A model generated the notes under the pieces. The model worked only from the letters and a program-made list of their open reading frames with translations, searched no databases and was not told where the DNA came from. 64,000 nucleotides of DNA from NCBI GenBank assembly GCA_002255925.1, contig NKIH01000004.1, forward strand, positions 124,001 through 188,000, written 5' to 3'. The stretch's first letter is position 1. Each line of letters opens with the position of its first letter. The position numbers and the translations under genes were made by a program. Positions 9,375 through 18,001 of this stretch are shown in pieces. The stretch is from Burkholderiales bacterium PBB6 (GTDB lineage Bacteria; Pseudomonadota; Gammaproteobacteria; Burkholderiales; Burkholderiaceae_C).

Positions 9375-10919
9375 TCAGTGCAGCATCAAGGAATTGCCCG
9401 CGTCATTGGGCAACCGGAAGGTGGCGACCACGCTGGTCAGGCGGTGCGCCTGGTCCTTCAGCGATTCGGCGGCAGCGGCGCTTTCTTCCACCAGCGCGGC
9501 GTTCTGCTGCGTCATCTGGTCAAGCTGGCTGACCGCGTTGTTGACCTGGCCGATGCCGTCGCTTTGCTCGGCGGCTGCGGCGGTGATCTCGCCGATGATG
9601 TCGCTGACGCGCTGCACCGACGCCACGATCTCGTTCATCGTGTTGCCGGCGTCAGCCACCAGGCGTGCGCCCAGTTCGACCTTGTCGACGCTGGTGCCGA
9701 TCAGGCTCTTGATCTCACGCGCGGCTTCGGCCGAGCGTTGGGCCAGTGAGCGCACTTCGCCGGCCACCACGGCAAAACCACGGCCCTGCTCGCCTGCGCG
9801 GGCGGCTTCCACGGCGGCGTTCAAGGCCAGGATGTTGGTCTGGAAGGCGATGCCGTCGATCACGCCGATGATGTCGGAGATCTTCTTCGAGCTGTGGTTG
9901 ATCTCGTCCATGGTCGAAACCACCTGAGACACCACGCTGCCGCCACGTGCAGCCACATCAGCGGCCGACGAGGCCAACTGGTTGGCGGTGCGGGCCGAAT
10001 CGGCCGTCTGGTGCACGGTGCCCGACAGCTCAGTCACCGAGCTGGCGGTTTGCTGCAGGCTGGAAGCCGTGCGTTCCGTGCGCTGCGACAAGTCCTGGTT
10101 GCCGCTGGCGATTTCCTGCGAGGCGGTCGCCATCGAATCCGAGCCTTGGCGCACCGTGGCCACGATGCCGGCCAGGCCCTGGCTCATGTCACGCATCGCA
10201 CTGAGCAGGCTGGCGCCATGGCTGGCGTCCACCTCCACGCGCTGCGACAAGTCGCCGCCGGCCATCTGCTGCAGCACGGCGCGGGCATATTCCGGCTCGC
10301 CGCCGATCTGCGCCCAGATGCTGCGCACCAGGATGGTCGAGCCGATGCCCAGCGCAGCCACCACAGACAGCGCCACCACCACCATGGCCGTCAGGCCGGC
10401 CTGAACGCCGGATTCGGCCGAGGCGATGCCCGCGTCCATCGCTGACTTGGCGTTGTCGCGGGTTTTGCGCACGCTGGCTTCCAGCGTCTTGTAGGCCGAT
10501 TGCATCTTCGGCACGGCCACGGCTTGGTCGCCTTGCTTGGCGCCCAGCAGGATGCTGGCCGCTTCCAGGGTGGCCGTGGAATATTCATTGAACTGGGATT
10601 GCAGCGCAGCCACTTCCGCGTCCTTGCCTTGCAAGCCTTTCAGCTTGGCCAGCTGGGCGCTCATGGCCTTGCTGCGTTCTTCCACATCCTTCAGACGTTC
10701 CTTTTCACCCTCGGCCACGGCGCTCTGCACCACGGCCACGAGGGATTCAAGCTGACCGGCGAACTCGGTCACGCCGTCGAGGTACGGATAGTCCGCCGTG
10801 CCCATCTGGTGGATGGTGCCCGTGGTGCGCTGCGAGACCCAGGCCACGACGCTGACGCCGAGCACAAAGATGAGTGCCGCCGCGATCGGCAAGAGCCAGA
10901 TTCGTTGTTTGAGTCCCAT
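9375..10919 (-). CDS. Methyl-accepting chemotaxis protein
   Basis: Full-length chemoreceptor of 514 residues. It has a membrane segment at about 9-28, an all-helical periplasmic domain to about residue 180 (four-helix-bundle type, rich in Ala/Gln/Glu), a second membrane segment ([20 protein letters not shown]), HAMP, and the signalling tip with the hallmark [23 protein letters not shown] at 10919 is preceded by GGAG with a 7-base gap; a TTG at 10949 would add ten residues. The gene lies 55 bases after a PstS-like binding protein and, beyond that, an outer-membrane barrel, all leftward. It may read occupancy of that binding protein, but this is inference from order only. The C-terminus lacks the NWETF pentapeptide that tethers CheR/CheB in some receptors. 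Confidence 0.93.
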   Translation of the reverse strand: MGLKQRIWLLPIAAALIFVLGVSVVAWVSQRTTGTIHQMGTADYPYLDGVTEFAGQLESLVAVVQSAVAEGEKERLKDVEERSKAMSAQLAKLKGLQGKDAEVAALQSQFNEYSTATLEAASILLGAKQGDQAVAVPKMQSAYKTLEASVRKTRDNAKSAMDAGIASAESGVQAGLTAMVVVALSVVAALGIGSTILVRSIWAQIGGEPEYARAVLQQMAGGDLSQRVEVDASHGASLLSAMRDMSQGLAGIVATVRQGSDSMATASQEIASGNQDLSQRTERTASSLQQTASSVTELSGTVHQTADSARTANQLASSAADVAARGGSVVSQVVSTMDEINHSSKKISDIIGVIDGIAFQTNILALNAAVEAARAGEQGRGFAVVAGEVRSLAQRSAEAAREIKSLIGTSVDKVELGARLVADAGNTMNEIVASVQRVSDIIGEITAAAAEQSDGIGQVNNAVSQLDQMTQQNAALVEESAAAAESLKDQAHRLTSVVATFRLPNDAGNSLMLH

Positions 10920-10974
10920 GGGGAGTCTCCGTACTTCTTTCAGATCCAAAGGAGGAAGGTCAGGGCTGGTGCGG

Positions 10975-11409
10975 TCAGTCCGCCACCAGCACCGACTTCA
11001 CGGTGCCGTCCACCGCCGATTTCTCGATGTAGCCGATCGCGTCAGGGTTGGCTGCCACGAACTTCTTCACCTCGGCCGAACTGGCCAGCGGCTTGGGCGG
11101 CGTCGCCTTGCCGGAGAAGGTCAGGCGCGACCAGGCGGCCTTCACCTGCGCACCGGTCTTGCCGGTGACCTTGCCGTAGAACTGCTCGTACACGGGGCTG
11201 CCTTCCGGCTGGTCGGCCATGGCGGCGGTGGCGCCCGAGGGCAGGGTGCCGACCTTGCCCAGGAAGATGGCGCTGACCTGTTCAGCCGTCATGCTGCCGG
11301 TGGCGCTTTTCGGGTTGACGATGACAGCGACTTCAGCCGAAGCCAGCGTCGCGGCGCTGGCGAGGGTCAGACCAAGAACCAGGCGCTTGCAGAGAGAGAT
11401 ATTGAGCAT
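10975..11409 (-). CDS. Small PstS-like periplasmic binding protein
   Basis: Exported protein of 144 residues: signal peptide ending near residue 25 ([14 protein letters not shown]), then the core of a phosphate-type substrate-binding fold ([24 protein letters not shown], a later [13 protein letters not shown] and an IGYIEKS segment). It is about half the length of true PstS, which is typical for the short single-domain members usually annotated as phosphate ABC transporter substrate-binding proteins. No ABC permease or ATPase is nearby. It sits between an outer-membrane barrel and a chemoreceptor on the same strand, so a sensing role is as likely as transport. The ligand is not shown by the sequence. 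Confidence 0.8.
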   Translation of the reverse strand: MLNISLCKRLVLGLTLASAATLASAEVAVIVNPKSATGSMTAEQVSAIFLGKVGTLPSGATAAMADQPEGSPVYEQFYGKVTGKTGAQVKAAWSRLTFSGKATPPKPLASSAEVKKFVAANPDAIGYIEKSAVDGTVKSVLVAD

Positions 11410-11423
11410 GTTGCCGGGCTCCT

Positions 11424-12644
11424 TCAGAACACGTGATCGACCGACAGGCCGTAGACATTGACACTGGCGCCGTCACCGAATCCGGTTTGCGGGTAGCCGA
11501 ACAGGCCGCGGCCGCCGTCGGTCTTGATGTGCTCCATCTGGAACTTCAAGGCGGTGTTGCGATAGGCGTCCCAGCGCAGGCCGAGCGCCGCGCTCTTCTG
11601 GCCCAGCGCCTGGGTGGCCACGGCGCCGTCCACTGCCATCGACAGGCCGGTCAGTGCCGGTGCAACGCCCTTGGGGATCGTGTTCACGACATTGCTGTCG
11701 TCGACCTTGATGGCGGAGATGACGGCGTACGGCGTGAAGTTGCCGATCCGGTAGCCCACCGAGGTGTACCAGCCGGTGGTGTCCGACACATAGCTCTGGT
11801 TCTTGCGGCGGGTGTATTCAGCGCTCGCCACCCAGTTGCCCTGGTCGTAACCCAGGCCCAGGCCCGAGAACGAGGCCGGCTTGTTGGTGGGGTCCAGTTG
11901 CTGGGCGACGCTGGTGAAGCCCGCGCCGTTCACCACGGTCAGCAGGCCGTTCAGGGCGGCGTTGTGCACCGTCAGCTTGCTTTCCACATGGCCCAGGCGC
12001 AGCGTCCAGCCGCCGTCCAGCTCCACCGTGGCGTTCAGGCCGTAGATGTCCTTCAGGTCGAGCTTGTTGCCCGTGTAGACGGCCGACGACTTGCCACCAA
12101 ACAGCTGCGTGTTCACGGTGGCGCCAGCCAGCTGGAATTGCCAGCTGATGTCAGCGCCGTCGGCATGGCTCACCGGCACCTGACCGTACACGTCCAGCGG
12201 CGGACGCATCCACACGTTGGCGTAGTTCACGTCGCGGAAGTCGGAGACCGAAAAGATCGGCAGGCCGATGCGGCCCACGCGCACGCCGACTTGCGGCGTC
12301 AGTTGCGCCTTCACGAAGGCCCATTCGACGGTCGGCGTCCAGTTGCCGTCGCCGGTGTACTTGGTGATGACCTGGCCGGTGGCCGAGAACATGCTGTTCA
12401 GCTTGCCCGAGAGTTGCAGGCCCAGCTTGGTGTCGGGCGTGAACGAGGCCGAGCGCGTGGCGCCGTCGTCCGCTTGACCCGGCACGCCGAAGACGGCGCG
12501 GCTTTCGGTGGTGCGCACGACGCCCGCCGTGGCAAAGCCTGAGAAATTCAGCGAAGTTTCGTCGCTCTGAGCGTGGGCCAGGCCGCAGGCAGCAGCGCAG
12601 GCCAGGGCCAGCAGGCGTGGTGAGGGGGTGCGAAGCGCGTTCAT
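11424..12644 (-). CDS. Outer-membrane beta-barrel (porin-like) protein
   Basis: Exported 406-residue protein with a clear signal peptide (LLALACAAACGLAHAQ, cleavage near residue 24). Alternating amphipathic strands run throughout and end in the aromatic C-terminus DHVF typical of Bam-assembled barrels. I chose ATG 12644 because AGGAAG precedes it by 5 bases and the signal peptide begins there; a longer reading from 12719 adds an implausible leader. It is first in a leftward set with the PstS-like protein (14-base gap) and the chemoreceptor. It is not closely similar to the general porin at 39203-40135, which carries the classical Burkholderiales start after its signal (QSSVTIYGKIE). Substrate unknown. 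Confidence 0.8.
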   Translation of the reverse strand: MNALRTPSPRLLALACAAACGLAHAQSDETSLNFSGFATAGVVRTTESRAVFGVPGQADDGATRSASFTPDTKLGLQLSGKLNSMFSATGQVITKYTGDGNWTPTVEWAFVKAQLTPQVGVRVGRIGLPIFSVSDFRDVNYANVWMRPPLDVYGQVPVSHADGADISWQFQLAGATVNTQLFGGKSSAVYTGNKLDLKDIYGLNATVELDGGWTLRLGHVESKLTVHNAALNGLLTVVNGAGFTSVAQQLDPTNKPASFSGLGLGYDQGNWVASAEYTRRKNQSYVSDTTGWYTSVGYRIGNFTPYAVISAIKVDDSNVVNTIPKGVAPALTGLSMAVDGAVATQALGQKSAALGLRWDAYRNTALKFQMEHIKTDGGRGLFGYPQTGFGDGASVNVYGLSVDHVF

Positions 12645-12889
12645 TGTCTTCCTGTGTGGTGAAGGTCTTGTCCATGGCATGCGGCAGCCTGACCAAGTGG
12701 CTGTCTCGGACACATGCATTCAACTTCGGCCACTTTGCCTATTCCTTGAGCATCCAATCCCCGGAATACGGCGCCGATGCGCGCCATATTCCTCATGCAA
12801 AGGCGAAGCCCGCCACGTAGCGCCTGGCCAGATAAATACTTGCGCGGGGACCATCCCCGGCTTCGTGCGGGGCCGACTAGACTGACGCC

Positions 12890-13402
12890 ATGAACTTGCC
12901 CGATGACGAATTGAATGACGCAAGCGCCGATGCAGCGGTGCACGAGGCCCGCCTGTGGCGCGACAAGGGATGGACCGCCCAGGTCTTCAAGAACGAAGAC
13001 GACGATGGCTGGGCCGTGGGCATGACGCGCGACGGCGAGAGTGAGCCCGCGCTGGTCGGCCCGTGGACGATGGGCCGCGACAAGAAGAACCCGAAGCCGC
13101 TGGATGTGAACGCCTTCAACACGCTGGTGAAAACCGCGTCTGAAGTGATCCGCCGGCATGAGCAGCACCTGCAGGCCACGCTGCACAAGCAGGTGGTGGT
13201 CAATCTGGGTGATCGGCGCATCACCGTGTGCCTCGACATCGAACCCGATGACGAAAACCCCCAGGCGAGCCTGAGCGCGCTCGATGAGGGGGATGAGTGC
13301 CTCGCCCGCGTGCCGGTGTCGCCGGGCTTCAAGCTCGACCGGGCCAGTGCCACGGCGTGGATCGAGGCCGACTTCGCGCGCCCTGGCCGCCGCGCTGACT
13401 GA
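12890..13402 (+). CDS. Hypothetical acidic cytoplasmic protein
   Basis: 170 residues, no signal peptide or membrane segment, strongly acidic N-terminus (MNLPDDELNDASADAAVHEA). A WTAQVFKNEDDDGWAVGMTRDG segment looks like a beta-hairpin, followed by a helical stretch with VIRRHEQHLQATLHKQ. I do not recognise a named family. It is a lone rightward gene between the divergent barrel gene and the converging cupredoxin gene. Codon use matches its neighbours and the frame is open with a plausible ATG, so I regard it as real. A short GC-rich hairpin (13406-13425) without a T-run follows its stop. Confidence 0.7.
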   Translation: MNLPDDELNDASADAAVHEARLWRDKGWTAQVFKNEDDDGWAVGMTRDGESEPALVGPWTMGRDKKNPKPLDVNAFNTLVKTASEVIRRHEQHLQATLHKQVVVNLGDRRITVCLDIEPDDENPQASLSALDEGDECLARVPVSPGFKLDRASATAWIEADFARPGRRAD

Positions 13403-13441
13403 TCAGCGGCCCGCGGTTTGGCCGCGGCGCCGCCGATCGCC

Positions 13442-14077
13442 TCAGCGCCGTGCGCGGGGCGTGAAGTTCAGGCTGACCGACAGCCGCGTGGCGCCGGACA
13501 CCTGAACCGGCACGGCCGGCTGCTCGATGAACTGCTGCGGGTGCCACACCACCACCTGCAAGGCGCCGTCCGGCACATTGGCCAGTTGCACCGAGCCATC
13601 GGCACCGCTGATGCCGTGCCAGGGTGAGTCGGTCACATACAGGCTGCCCTGCATGCGCGAGTGCAGCAGGCAGCCGAGCGTCACCGGCCCGGGCCCGCCT
13701 TCAATCACCACCTCAGGCGACGACGAGGGCTTGGTGGAGCCGGCATCGGAGCCGGCGATGCGGTACTCGAACACCTGCGCCTGGCTGCCCTTGACGTGGT
13801 GATCGAAGCTGTCGCGATTGGTGAAGCGCACCTTGGTGCCCGGCGTGACAACGCTCACGGCCGGCACGAAGCGCATGCCTTGCTGGGTGATTTCCACTGG
13901 CGCCATGGCTGACACCCGCGGTGCCAGACCGGGGCTGCGTACCACCACGGCCACATCGGCCACGGGTTGGCCACTGGCGTCCACCACGCGAACGGTCAAG
14001 GTGGCTGCGCTGGCGCTGGCCATCAAGGTCCATCCCAGTGCCAGGGCGCTGGCAAGCAAGCGAGTCTGCCGGTTCAT
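13442..14077 (-). CDS. Exported cupredoxin-like protein (methylamine utilization-type)
   Basis: Exported 211-residue protein: signal peptide to about residue 24 (ASASAATL), then a carboxypeptidase-regulatory-like beta segment and a cupredoxin fold. Candidate type-1 copper ligands are visible: a His in FDHHVKG and the Cys-His-Met set of GCLLHSRMQG. The family is often annotated as methylamine utilization protein, but no mau genes are near, so that label should not be read as function. Its start overlaps the stop of the truncated haemoglobin gene by four bases (ATGA, 14074-14077), so the two are translationally coupled. A periplasmic electron-transfer or copper role with the haemoglobin is inferred from coupling alone. 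Confidence 0.82.
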   Translation of the reverse strand: MNRQTRLLASALALGWTLMASASAATLTVRVVDASGQPVADVAVVVRSPGLAPRVSAMAPVEITQQGMRFVPAVSVVTPGTKVRFTNRDSFDHHVKGSQAQVFEYRIAGSDAGSTKPSSSPEVVIEGGPGPVTLGCLLHSRMQGSLYVTDSPWHGISGADGSVQLANVPDGALQVVVWHPQQFIEQPAVPVQVSGATRLSVSLNFTPRARR

Positions 14078-14607
14078 CGCACGGTGATGCTGTCGCGGTG
14101 CATCGGCGCCAGGGCCGCCAGCAGGCGGTTCTGGGCAGTGAAGGGAATGCCGCGCGCGTCCATCGACTGCTGCAGCACTTCCACCAGCGCATTGAAGTCT
14201 TGCTTGCGGATGTCCATATCGCGGTGGGCGGTCTTCATGTCGGCGCCTTTGTAGGCGCAGCCGCCGCCCAGCACCTGGCAGAACTGATCCGCCAGCTTGG
14301 TGGCCAGCTCAGGCGCATTGGTCTTCTCGAAGAAGGGGGCGGTGCGCGGATCGCGCTGCAGGCGGGCCACGAAATCGGTGCCCAGCTCACCCAGGCCGGC
14401 GCGGGCGCCGAAGGCGGCGAAGGTGCTGGAATCCAATGGTGCCGTGGTGGTGGCGGTGCTGGTGGGGGCTGCTGCCGGCATCGCAGCTTGTGCGTGCGCA
14501 GCCGGGCCGTGCAGGGTCAGCCAGGCGCCCAGCAGCGTGGCCGTGAGCGTGGCGGGGGCCTTGAAGAAGGCGGTGCGAAGGGTGTGTGCAGTCATGGCGG
14601 CGTTCAT
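14074..14607 (-). CDS. Exported group 1 truncated haemoglobin
   Basis: 177 residues. The first 41 form a signal peptide (hydrophobic LTATLLGAWLTLHGPAAHAQA). The remainder matches group 1 truncated globins: RDPRTAPFF in the N-terminal half, LADQFCQVLGGGCAYKGADM before the haem pocket, and the proximal histidine in KTAHRDMDI, followed by FNALVEVLQQSMDARGI. Most truncated haemoglobins are cytoplasmic, so the signal peptide is unusual and would put haem in the periplasm. It is downstream of the DUF3034 gene by 17 bases and overlaps the cupredoxin gene by 4. Known roles in the family include O2 and NO chemistry; which applies here cannot be told. Confidence 0.85.
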   Translation of the reverse strand: MNAAMTAHTLRTAFFKAPATLTATLLGAWLTLHGPAAHAQAAMPAAAPTSTATTTAPLDSSTFAAFGARAGLGELGTDFVARLQRDPRTAPFFEKTNAPELATKLADQFCQVLGGGCAYKGADMKTAHRDMDIRKQDFNALVEVLQQSMDARGIPFTAQNRLLAALAPMHRDSITVR

Positions 14608-14624
14608 TGAAATGGGGTGCGGTG

Positions 14625-15584
14625 TCAGAAGGCCACCTGGGCCGACAGGTAGGTGCCGGTCTGGCGGCGGGCGGCCACGGCAGGCACGATGCGGCCGAGG
14701 TCCACATGGGCCAGCGTCAACGACAGGTGCTTGTTCGGTGCCCAGGCCACGAACACATCCTTCCAGTCGTCTTCCTTCAAGCCGGCGCCGAGGATGGACG
14801 GGTTGAGGTTGTCGGGCTTGGCGCGGTATTCCACGCCCACCACCAGGTCCTTGCGCAGCAGCCAGGCCAGCGACACCTCCGGCATCAGCCGCATCTTGGT
14901 GTGACCGGTGCCGCCGAAGCCCAGCAGGCCGTTCTGGTTCGCCTTGGTGGCGCGCAGCGTGCCGTTCACCAGCACGCCTTGGGCCAGGAACAGCTTGGTG
15001 GCGCTGAGGTAAACATCCACGCCATCGGTGCGGGCGCCCAGTGCCGCGAGCGTGGGGGCCAGGCCACCCGCATCCAGCGTCTTGGATTCGATGCCCACGG
15101 CCAGTTGCGGCATCCAGGTGTCGCTGTCGAGCACAGCATCACCGGCGAAGTGCCACTTGGCCCCGACGATGTTCTGCTTCAGGCGCAGGCCGGGCAGGCC
15201 CAAGGCGGTGCCGGTGTTGCCGGTATCGAAATCCTGCCGGGCGATGGACAGCTCAAACTGGTCGTTCCAGGCCACGGTTACGCCGCCGGTGTTCATCGCG
15301 TAGTCGCCGGTGCGCACGCTGGTCAGGTGGGCGGTGGCGCCCCATTGCCCTTCGGTGGCGTAGCTGCCAGTCACGGCCCAGGGCGTGAGGCCACCGCCCG
15401 CCGCGCCGTCAATGCTGCTGACACCGCCGGTCAACAGCAGCTTGCCGTCGGCGGCCTTCGCGGGCGGCATCGTGCCCAGCAGCCCACCCGCCAGGGCCAG
15501 GCCCATGGCCAGCCGTGCCGCTGGCAGGGCATTCAGACGGGTCGTGCGAGCGGCGGTGGCCGCTGAGCGGGAAGGTGCGTGCAT
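14625..15584 (-). CDS. DUF3034 family outer-membrane-like protein
   Basis: 319 residues from the ATG at 15584, with a long signal region (LAMGLALAGGLLGTMPPAKAADG) and the conserved DUF3034 opening GKLLLTGGVSSIDGAAGGGLTPWAV. Alternating polar and hydrophobic strands and a terminal Phe (YLSAQVAF) suggest a beta-barrel. The function of the family is unknown to me. An alternative ATG at 15680 adds 32 residues without signal character and is rejected. It is the first gene of a three-gene leftward set with the truncated haemoglobin and the cupredoxin. The 269-base gap to mscS holds presumably divergent promoters, none of which I can call with confidence. Confidence 0.82.
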   Translation of the reverse strand: MHAPSRSAATAARTTRLNALPAARLAMGLALAGGLLGTMPPAKAADGKLLLTGGVSSIDGAAGGGLTPWAVTGSYATEGQWGATAHLTSVRTGDYAMNTGGVTVAWNDQFELSIARQDFDTGNTGTALGLPGLRLKQNIVGAKWHFAGDAVLDSDTWMPQLAVGIESKTLDAGGLAPTLAALGARTDGVDVYLSATKLFLAQGVLVNGTLRATKANQNGLLGFGGTGHTKMRLMPEVSLAWLLRKDLVVGVEYRAKPDNLNPSILGAGLKEDDWKDVFVAWAPNKHLSLTLAHVDLGRIVPAVAARRQTGTYLSAQVAF

Positions 15585-15853
15585 GGAGGAGCCTGTGTGG
15601 GTGAACGTGACGGATCGGGCCGAATGGCGTATTGATCCACCTTCGGGATACGCAGCACGGCTGGCACTGGATGCACCCATTTTGAGAAAAGGGTCTTTCG
15701 CGGCAGACTCGGGCAGATGCCACGACGCCGGCGCGCCGTCACCACACCGTCAAGACACAGTGCCGAAATGCAGGCGGGCCCGCGGCGGGTGCTGCCCAGG
15801 CTGGGCAGACTGGCGCTCGTCTTTCATTTCCTCGTCCTTTTCAGGAGCACGAC

Positions 15854-16669
15854 ATGGACATTTCCACGTTCCAACACTTCCTCAGCACCACAGCCACCGA
15901 GCTGGCCATCAAAGTGCTGGCTTCAATCGCCTTCTGGATCATCGGCCGCTGGCTGATCGGCCGGGTGGTGGGCCTGATGCAGGCCGCGATGGGCCGCAAC
16001 CATGTCGATCCGACGCTCACCAAGTACCTGGGCAACATCCTGGCGGTGGCGTTGAACATTGCCCTGGTGCTCGGCATCCTGGGCTACTTCGGCATCCAGA
16101 CGACCTCGTTCGCGGCCTTGCTGGCGGGCGCCGGTGTGGCCATTGGCGCGGCCTGGAGCGGCATGCTGGGCAACTTCGCGGCGGGCGCCTTCATGCTGGT
16201 GCTGCGCCCGTTCAAGGTGGGTGACTTCGTGTCGGTTGGCGGCATCACCGGCACCGTGCATGAGCTGGGCTTGTTCGCCACCACGCTGGTCACGCCCGAC
16301 AACGTGATGACGCTGGTGGGCAACGGCAAGATCTTTGCCGACACCATGCAGAACTTCAGCGCCCTGCCGGCGCGACGCGTCGAGCGCACCGCCCAGCTGG
16401 CCGTGGGTGTCGACCCGATCGACGCCATCGCCCGCCTGCGCGCGGCCGTGAGCCAGATTCCCAACGTGGTGGCCCAGCCTGCACTGGAGGTGGCCCTGCT
16501 CGACATGAACCTGAATGGCCCGGTGATTGCCGTGCGCCCGTACTGCGCCAACGAGCACTACTGGCAGGTGTACTTCGACACCAACGAAACGATCGTCCGC
16601 GTGGCCCGTGAAGCTGGCTGGCCCGCACCGACCCCGGCGCTGGTGAGCCGCATCATCCAGGCCGGCTGA
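15854..16669 (+). CDS. Small-conductance mechanosensitive channel (MscS family)
   Basis: Inner-membrane channel of 271 residues, close to E. coli MscS (286). It has three membrane segments (about 15-40, 62-82 and 86-115); the third is the Gly/Ala-rich pore helix LLAGAGVAIGAAWSGMLGNFAAGAFM, followed by the conserved beta-domain opening RPFKVGDFVSVGGITGTV. The expected C-terminal mixed domain follows. AGGAG stands 6 bases before the ATG. The protein releases solutes on hypo-osmotic shock. It is a single gene, divergent from the DUF3034 set and convergent with the TPR lipoprotein gene. Confidence 0.95.
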   Translation: MDISTFQHFLSTTATELAIKVLASIAFWIIGRWLIGRVVGLMQAAMGRNHVDPTLTKYLGNILAVALNIALVLGILGYFGIQTTSFAALLAGAGVAIGAAWSGMLGNFAAGAFMLVLRPFKVGDFVSVGGITGTVHELGLFATTLVTPDNVMTLVGNGKIFADTMQNFSALPARRVERTAQLAVGVDPIDAIARLRAAVSQIPNVVAQPALEVALLDMNLNGPVIAVRPYCANEHYWQVYFDTNETIVRVAREAGWPAPTPALVSRIIQAG

Positions 16670-16713
16670 GGCTTGGTGTCAGGCGGTTGATCCTCAGGGC
16701 GCCGGTTGGGCGC

Positions 16714-17904
16714 TCACGGTGAGACCGCCGCCTGCAGCCGCGCCAGCTTGCCGGCATACAGCCCCTGCTCATGCGTGGGGCTGTGCTGCACGGCCAGGGC
16801 CAGGTGGCGGCTGGCCTGCTCAGGCTGCTTCAATTGCAGATAGGCCTGGGCCAGCCAGACGTGCACGTCGCGCTGGGTAGCGTCGCGCTTCAGCAGGCGC
16901 TCCAGCAAGGCACGCGCAGTGCCGGCGTCGCCGCTTTGCAGCGCGGCCTGCGCCCTGCGGAATTCGCCCCACGGCGCCTCCCGCTGCAGGCGCGCCAGCC
17001 GCGCTTCACTGCGCGCCGCTTCGTCGGCTTGCCCCAGTGCGCGTTGCACGGCCGCCAGGTTGCCCAGCACGCCCGGGCTGTCCGGTTGCTGGCGCAGCGC
17101 CATCTGCCAGGTCTGCTCCGCCGGGGCCAGCAGGCCCTTGCGCTGGTAGATCACGCCCAGGGTATTGAGTGCCGGCGTGAAGTTCGGATCACGCCGCAAG
17201 GCGGCCTGCGCCCAGGCATAGGCATCGTCCGGCGCGCCGCTCAGCAAATGTTCTACCGCCCGGTTGTTCATGAACATCGTGACGATCGTGGCTTCGGTGA
17301 TGGTGCGGCTGGGTTGCCCCTGCATCAGCTCGTGCGGCAGGAAATCGACCACCAGCGACATGCCGCTGTCGTCCGTCCAGACGCTGCCTTGCGCGCGCTG
17401 GCCCAGCACCAGGTTCACATGGTCATTCACCACCAGCACGTCGCCGGCCAGGCTCCAGCTGGCCTCCACCTGCACCTGCTGGAAATGCACGTTCAAGCCC
17501 AGTGCCCGGGCCATGGCCGCTGACAGGATCACCAGCGACAGGCAGTTGCCTGAGCGCGCCTCGAACGCCTCTGCCGCCGTACGGGTGATGCGGGCGTCGT
17601 AATCGAGCTTCAATTGCTGGCTGGCCTGCAGCGCGCGGTAGAGGCCGCGCAGGCGCCCCTCCGATTGCAGGCGGGGGCCGAGCTCCACCCGAAGGTAACG
17701 CTGCATCTCGTCGCTCAGCGTGAACAGCTGGCTGACGTCGACCGGCTGCTGCGGCGGGCTGAAGGCTGCGTCTTGCCAGAGCGCTGCATCGGCCAGCTGC
17801 GGGGTGGGTGGGGGCGTCATGCAGGCAGTGAGGCAAGCAGACAGGCCCAAAGACACGCCTGCCACGACACAGGCTCGCCAGACGGGGTTGGATCGGCACG
17901 GCAT
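16714..17904 (-). CDS. TPR lipoprotein with transglutaminase-like segment
   Basis: 396 residues. The signal region ends in a lipobox-like LSACLTAC (Cys at about 28), so it is probably a lipoprotein. Residues about 60-200 resemble a bacterial transglutaminase-like fold: SGNCLSLVILSAAMARALG carries a candidate catalytic Cys, NDHVNLVL a candidate His, and VVDFLP a candidate Asp. The C-terminal half has about four tetratricopeptide repeats (ALNTLGVIYQRKGLLAPAEQ; AWLRRD-like spacing). This arrangement occurs in proteins of envelope maintenance or peptide processing, but I do not recognise a named member. No operon partner is present; ModE lies upstream on the same strand after a 97-base gap. Confidence 0.75.
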   Translation of the reverse strand: MPCRSNPVWRACVVAGVSLGLSACLTACMTPPPTPQLADAALWQDAAFSPPQQPVDVSQLFTLSDEMQRYLRVELGPRLQSEGRLRGLYRALQASQQLKLDYDARITRTAAEAFEARSGNCLSLVILSAAMARALGLNVHFQQVQVEASWSLAGDVLVVNDHVNLVLGQRAQGSVWTDDSGMSLVVDFLPHELMQGQPSRTITEATIVTMFMNNRAVEHLLSGAPDDAYAWAQAALRRDPNFTPALNTLGVIYQRKGLLAPAEQTWQMALRQQPDSPGVLGNLAAVQRALGQADEAARSEARLARLQREAPWGEFRRAQAALQSGDAGTARALLERLLKRDATQRDVHVWLAQAYLQLKQPEQASRHLALAVQHSPTHEQGLYAGKLARLQAAVSP

Positions 17905-18001
17905 GGTCGACTCCTTCTAACGCCACGGGGCAGCGCACCCCGGCGGTCCATCCTAGGCGCAAGCGGAAGGCGGCGCCATCGAGGGTGATGCCGAGGCAGC
18001 G

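Noticed and set aside
13406-13425. GCGGCC/GGCCGC hairpin as a terminator between the hypothetical gene and the cupredoxin gene
   Set aside because: No T-run on either side; GC-rich stems are common in this genome.
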